From assembly GCA_001788495.1 (NCBI GenBank), contig MGCF01000117.1, forward strand, positions 1 to 33,786: 33,786 bases of DNA, in the 5' to 3' direction. The notes below the pieces were generated by a model. The model made no database searches and was not told where the DNA came from. It saw only the letters and a list, made by a program, of their open reading frames with translations. The stretch comes from Candidatus Rokubacteria bacterium RIFCSPLOWO2_02_FULL_73_56. GTDB taxonomy: Bacteria; Methylomirabilota; Methylomirabilia; Rokubacteriales; CSP1-6. Position numbers and translations under genes: made by a program. This document shows, piece after piece, positions 30,713 through 33,786 of this stretch; the stretch's first letter is position 1, and every line of letters starts with the position of its first letter.

Positions 30713-31717
30713 ATGAAGGCTGCGGTCCTCCATGGCCCCCGAGACCTGCGGGTCGAGAGCGCGACGCAACCCACGATCGGCGCGGACGAAGTCCTCGTCC
30801 GCGTGACGGCGGCCGGCCTCTGCGGCACGGATTACCGGATCTGGAGCGGCGCCCGGCCCGTCGCCTACCCCCGCGTCATGGGCCACGAGCTGGTCGGCCG
30901 CGTCGAGGCGGCGGGTCGCGACGTCACGCGGGTGAGCGCGGGCGACCGCGTGGTCGTCGAGCCCAACTACTCCTGCGGCCAGTGCGCGCTCTGTCGCGAG
31001 GGCAACAGGAACCTCTGCCTGGCGCGCACCGCCGTCGGCATCGACGTGGACGGCGGCTTCGCCGAGCTGGTACGCCTGCCCTCGCGCTGCTGCTGGCCGG
31101 CGCCCGCGGACGTGGCCGACGAGGACCTCCTGGTGACCGAGCCGCTCGCCGTCGTCGTCCGCGCCGTGAACCGCGCGGCGCCGAAGCCGGGGGAGTGCGC
31201 CGCCGTCGTCGGCGCCGGGACGCTCGGGCTCCTCGCCCTGCAGGTGCTCCGCGCCCGCGGCGTGCGCGTGCTCGTCGTGAGCCGCACGCACCGGCGCTTC
31301 GCCCTGGCGCGCGAGCTGGGGGCCGAGCAGACGTGGGCCGTCGCCGACGGCGCCCTCGACGCCGCGGCCTGCCGGTTCTCGGCGCGCGAGGGGGTGGACC
31401 TGGTCGTCGAGACCGCGGGTACCGCCGAGGCCGTCACCCACACGCTCGAGCTGGTGCGCCCGGGCGGCCGCGTCGTGCTGACGGGCCTGCCGCACGCACC
31501 GACGCCGGTCGCCTTCTTCTCCGTCGTGCGCCGCGAGGTCACGATCGCCGGCTCGATGATCTACCAGGACGAGTTCCCCGAGGCGCTCCGGCTCGTCGCC
31601 GAGGGCCGGGTGCGCACGCGCCCGCTCGTGACCCACCGCTTCGCCCTCGCGGCCATCGCCGAGGCCTTCGCGGCGCACGCCGACGCGTCGTCCATCAAGG
31701 TGGCGCTGGAGATCTGA
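30713..31717 (+). CDS. Zinc-dependent medium-chain alcohol dehydrogenase
   Basis: 334 residues of the MDR family. Catalytic zinc ligands C37 (GLCGTD), H58 and E59 (MGHE) and a later Glu (LLVTEPLAV) are present. The structural zinc lobe has four Cys (C88, C91, C94, C102). A GAGTLG Rossmann loop is near 168-173. Threonine or polyol dehydrogenases share this layout; the substrate is unknown. The product gene is coupled to the next gene by overlapping TGATG. No membrane segments are seen. Confidence 0.89.
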   Translation: MKAAVLHGPRDLRVESATQPTIGADEVLVRVTAAGLCGTDYRIWSGARPVAYPRVMGHELVGRVEAAGRDVTRVSAGDRVVVEPNYSCGQCALCREGNRNLCLARTAVGIDVDGGFAELVRLPSRCCWPAPADVADEDLLVTEPLAVVVRAVNRAAPKPGECAAVVGAGTLGLLALQVLRARGVRVLVVSRTHRRFALARELGAEQTWAVADGALDAAACRFSAREGVDLVVETAGTAEAVTHTLELVRPGGRVVLTGLPHAPTPVAFFSVVRREVTIAGSMIYQDEFPEALRLVAEGRVRTRPLVTHRFALAAIAEAFAAHADASSIKVALEI

Positions 31718-32532
31718 TGCCCTACGCCATCCTCAACAAGATCCGGATGCACTACGAGGTGAGCGGCGCGGGCGCGCCGCTGCTGCTGATCAACGGCCTC
31801 TCGGCGCCGGCCGTGGGCTTCGCGCTCCAGGCCAAGGCCTTCGCCCCGCACTTCCAGGTGGTCACCTTCGACAACCGCGGGGTCGGGGAGACCGACCTGC
31901 CCGCCGAGCCCGTCTACACGACGGCGCAGATGGCGGACGACGCCGCGGCCGTGCTGCGGCACCTGCGGATCGGCCGCGCCCACGTGCTCGGCACCTCGAT
32001 GGGCGGCACGATCGCCCAGGAGCTGGCCCTGCGCCACCCGAGGCTCGTCCGCTCGCTCGTGCTCGCGTGCACGTGGGTCGAGGGCGACCCGCGGTTCCTG
32101 CACACGCTCGAGTCGTGGGTGTCGCTGGCCTACCGCGTGCCCGTCGAGGAGCGCTACCGCCACGTCGTCTACCCCTGGCTCTTCGCGCCCGGGTTCTTCG
32201 CGAAGAAGGAGAACGTGGAGCTGGCCTTCCAGCGCGCGATGGCCTACCCGCACCAGACCAAGGCCGAGGCCATCGAGCGCCAGGCGCGCGGGATCCTGGC
32301 CTGGAACGGCACCCGGGCCAAGCGCCTGCGGGGCCTGCGCGTGCCCACGCTCGTGCTGGTCGGCCGCGACGACATCCTGACGCCGCCGGCGTTCTCCCGC
32401 GCGCTGGCGAAGGCGATCGGCCGCCGGGCGCGCCTGAGCGTCCTGCCGGGCGGCCACGGCTTCTTCCTCGAGCACGCGGGCGTCTTCAACCGCGCCGTGC
32501 TGCGATTCCTCAAGTCCGTCCGGTCCAAGTAG
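31717..32532 (+). CDS. Alpha/beta hydrolase
   Basis: 271 residues with the alpha/beta-hydrolase fold. The nucleophile elbow is GTSMGG with S94, the acid is in VGRDDILTPP, and the His is in GGHGFFLEH. FDNRGVGETDLP is the oxyanion-loop region. Enol-lactonase, C-C hydrolase and esterase members look alike at this level, so substrate is open. ATG 31717 shares its A with the stop of the dehydrogenase, so the two are translationally coupled. Confidence 0.88.
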   Translation: MPYAILNKIRMHYEVSGAGAPLLLINGLSAPAVGFALQAKAFAPHFQVVTFDNRGVGETDLPAEPVYTTAQMADDAAAVLRHLRIGRAHVLGTSMGGTIAQELALRHPRLVRSLVLACTWVEGDPRFLHTLESWVSLAYRVPVEERYRHVVYPWLFAPGFFAKKENVELAFQRAMAYPHQTKAEAIERQARGILAWNGTRAKRLRGLRVPTLVLVGRDDILTPPAFSRALAKAIGRRARLSVLPGGHGFFLEHAGVFNRAVLRFLKSVRSK

Positions 32533-32541
32533 GCGGGGCCG

Positions 32542-32874
32542 ATGGGCACCGCGGTCATCCAGGACCTCGACGCGCTGCGCGCCCGGCTTGCGCCGCACCT
32601 GCGCGGGGCGCGCCGCGCCATCGTCTTCGGCTCCGTGGCGCGCGGCGAGGCCGACGAGTGGAGCGACCTCGACCTGCTGATCGTGGCCGACACCGCCCGC
32701 CCCTTCCTCGAGCGCTGGCGGGACTTCGCCGGGCTCTTCGATGTCTGGCCGCGGCTCGACCTCCTCGTCTACACCCCCGCGGAGCTCGACGGCCTGCGCG
32801 CCGAGGGCCGGGCCTTCATCGAGCACGTCCTGGCCGAGGGCGTGGTGGTCCATGAAGCCGCATCCACGAGCTGA
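32542..32874 (+). CDS. Minimal nucleotidyltransferase (MNT), antitoxin-type
   Basis: 110 residues. The polymerase-beta signature GSVARGEADEWSDLDLL (30-46) gives G30-S31 and Asp 42/44; a third carboxylate is in RLDLLVYTP. In HEPN/MNT modules the MNT protein modifies (AMPylates) and silences the HEPN partner (family knowledge). The HEPN gene overlaps its end by 23 bp. It starts 9 bp after the hydrolase stop. Confidence 0.88.
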   Translation: MGTAVIQDLDALRARLAPHLRGARRAIVFGSVARGEADEWSDLDLLIVADTARPFLERWRDFAGLFDVWPRLDLLVYTPAELDGLRAEGRAFIEHVLAEGVVVHEAASTS

Positions 32875-33262
32875 GGCCGAGCGCTGGCTGGCCCAGGCTC
32901 GGAGCGATCTGGGCTTTGCCGAGGTCGGCCGGGACGCCGGCTACCATGCCCAGGCGTGCTTCATGTGCCAGCAGGCGGCCGAGAAAGCGTGCAAGGCCGT
33001 GCACTATCTCGGCGGCGCCCGGTTCGTCCTGGGCCACTCGGTGGTGGAGCTGTTGGCGCCGCTCTTTGCCCGTCACGCCCAGCTCGCCGGGTTGGTGGAC
33101 GCCGCGCGCCAGCTCGACCAGTACTACGTGCCGACCCGTTATCCGAACGGCCTCCCGGGCGGCGTGCCGGCGGACGTGTTCACGCGCGGCCAGGCCGAGG
33201 AGGCCGTGGCTCTCGCGCGGCGCTTCGTCGAGGCGGCAGGCGCGCTCGTCGCCGCCGCTTGA
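32852..33262 (+). CDS. HEPN domain toxin-type protein
   Basis: 136 residues of the minimal HEPN family. ACFMCQQAAEKACKAVHYL is the family core, the putative RNase motif R-x4-H is R57-H62 (RFVLGH), and YYVPTRYPN is the usual later segment. HEPN/MNT pairs are toxin-antitoxin or defence modules. ATG 32852 lies within the MNT gene and is preferred over the upstream frame. The end runs into the decayed RHH gene on the other strand. Confidence 0.88.
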   Translation: MKPHPRAEAERWLAQARSDLGFAEVGRDAGYHAQACFMCQQAAEKACKAVHYLGGARFVLGHSVVELLAPLFARHAQLAGLVDAARQLDQYYVPTRYPNGLPGGVPADVFTRGQAEEAVALARRFVEAAGALVAAA

Positions 33263-33359
33263 CGGCGCGCGGCGGCAGGCGCGCGGCGGCGCTACCGCGG
33301 GAGGAAGTCGATCGGGCGATGTCCTCGGGGATTCTCAGGCTCTTCTGAACCGACGCCAT
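33180..33359 (-). pseudogene. Decayed RHH-type antitoxin (only N-terminus recognisable)
   Basis: ATG 33359 opens MASVQKSLRIPEDIARS, the start of many ribbon-helix-helix antitoxins, but the remaining residues are low-complexity Arg/Pro/Ala from the tandem 14-bp repeat and then run antisense into the HEPN gene. A TTGACA -35 (33397-33392) lies upstream, in the rest of the gap 33263-33402. It looks like a remnant cut by the arrival of the HEPN/MNT module. Confidence 0.5.
33264..33291. repeat. Tandem 14-bp repeat
   Basis: Two units, GGCGCGCGGCGGCA (33264-33277) and GGCGCGCGGCGGCG (33278-33291), differ at the last base. They directly follow the HEPN stop and account for the low-complexity tail of the RHH remnant. 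Confidence 0.7.
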
Positions 33360-33402
33360 GTCACTCGGTAGAATGCACTGCACTCCACTGCTGTCAACGT
33401 CC

Positions 33403-33786
33403 TCAGCCGAGGGCGGCGACGTCGAAGGCGTCCGCGAACGGATTGACGAAACGGACGCCCTCCAGCAGGTTGCCGTCCGCGAAGTCTTCCGTGAGGATCG
33501 CCGGGATCTGGTTGAGCCGCGCGGTGGCCCAGAGCTGGGCGTCCCAGTAGGGGAGCCGATGCTGCGCCGCCCCGCGCGCCGCCTCGAACACGATGAACGG
33601 CGTGACGAGCAGGATGGGCCACGTCGCGGCGAGCGCCACCGCCTGGTCCACCGCCTCGGTGCGGGTGAGCGGCGGGTCCAGCTTCGCCGTGGTGACGGCG
33701 CAGAATTCCCCGAGCACCTGGGTGGAGATCTTGCCCCGTCCGACCGCGACCAGGCGCCGCAGCACGGCCAGCGCCCGGCGCTGCTT
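33403..33786 (-). CDS. PIN-domain protein (VapC-like), 5' end outside the window
   Basis: At least 127 residues, open to the right edge. STQVLGEFCAV, LPYWDAQLWATARL and IPAILTEDFADG carry the Glu/Asp set of PIN ribonucleases, and LLEGVRFVNPF is the usual end. The N-terminal Asp should lie beyond the edge. In VapBC the antitoxin gene precedes the toxin; here only an RHH remnant lies downstream, 43 bp away, so an intact antitoxin, if any, is upstream of the window. Confidence 0.8.
   Translation of the reverse strand, partial: KQRRALAVLRRLVAVGRGKISTQVLGEFCAVTTAKLDPPLTRTEAVDQAVALAATWPILLVTPFIVFEAARGAAQHRLPYWDAQLWATARLNQIPAILTEDFADGNLLEGVRFVNPFADAFDVAALG

Noticed and set aside
33264-33291. Tandem 14-bp units as an origin iteron array
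   Set aside because: Only two units, no AT-rich region or replication gene nearby.

Overview
The window is very GC-rich, almost fully coding bacterial DNA with short intergenic gaps. Many genes overlap at stop/start codons, and there are no tRNA, rRNA, CRISPR or intact IS genes. The mix of stand-alone acyl-CoA genes (thiolase, crotonases, SDRs), an LLM oxidoreductase, a class III/IV PHA synthase, a REC-cyclase and a secreted intradiol-dioxygenase-like protein suggests a soil/subsurface lineage such as Rokubacteria/Methylomirabilota or a deltaproteobacterium-like group. That placement is an inference, not a measurement.

Layout. 1-190: non-coding, with hairpins. 191-1890: small Cys-rich protein, response regulator and RluA-type pseudouridine synthase. 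1887-2107: structured repeat, copy 1. 2104-2923 (minus): secreted intradiol-dioxygenase-like protein, then a small membrane protein with an in-frame UGA. 3007-3831: CPBP membrane protease. 3882-8836: acyl-CoA/keto-acid operon (thiolase, hydratase, SDR, crotonase, CoA-type Nudix, crotonase). 8844-11925 (minus): STAS-GNAT protein and 7TM histidine kinase. 12075-15125: SppA lipoprotein peptidase, diverging from a PLP dehydratase and a REC-cyclase. 15122-15366: structured repeat, copy 2. 15363-17395: LLM oxidoreductase diverging from a split chromate transporter. 17457-18856: Xre/RES-type toxin-antitoxin pair of less GC-rich composition. 18986-21447: TetR regulator with crotonase, SDR and SCP2. 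21557-25569: polyhydroxyalkanoate (PHA) locus (phaC, phaE-like, phaJ, phaB, phaR, phasin). 25764-28306: acyl-CoA ligase and SDR. 28381-30499 (minus): outer-membrane barrel and FecR-domain protein. 30713-32532: zinc alcohol dehydrogenase and alpha/beta hydrolase. 32542-33786: MNT/HEPN pair, a decayed RHH antitoxin and a partial PIN toxin.

Most of the metabolism is acyl-CoA turnover. The thiolase and TetR operons supply CoA-ester steps of fatty or aromatic acid breakdown. PhaJ and PhaB can turn enoyl-CoA and acetoacetyl-CoA into (R)-3-hydroxyacyl-CoA for PhaC. PhaR and a shared operator in front of three PHA transcription units probably match granule-protein synthesis to polymer.

The observations most worth following: (1) a UGA codon exactly where a conserved Cys is expected in a small membrane protein, followed by a hairpin with GGU at the same distance as in the E. 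coli fdhF SECIS; (2) two copies of an undescribed structured element between convergent genes, with a conserved 90-nt core and closing stems that differ but keep pairing; (3) a palindromic motif shared by PHA promoters; (4) two genes whose only sensible start is CTG in a CTGA overlap; (5) an Xre-type antitoxin with an N-terminal PD-(D/E)xK-like motif.
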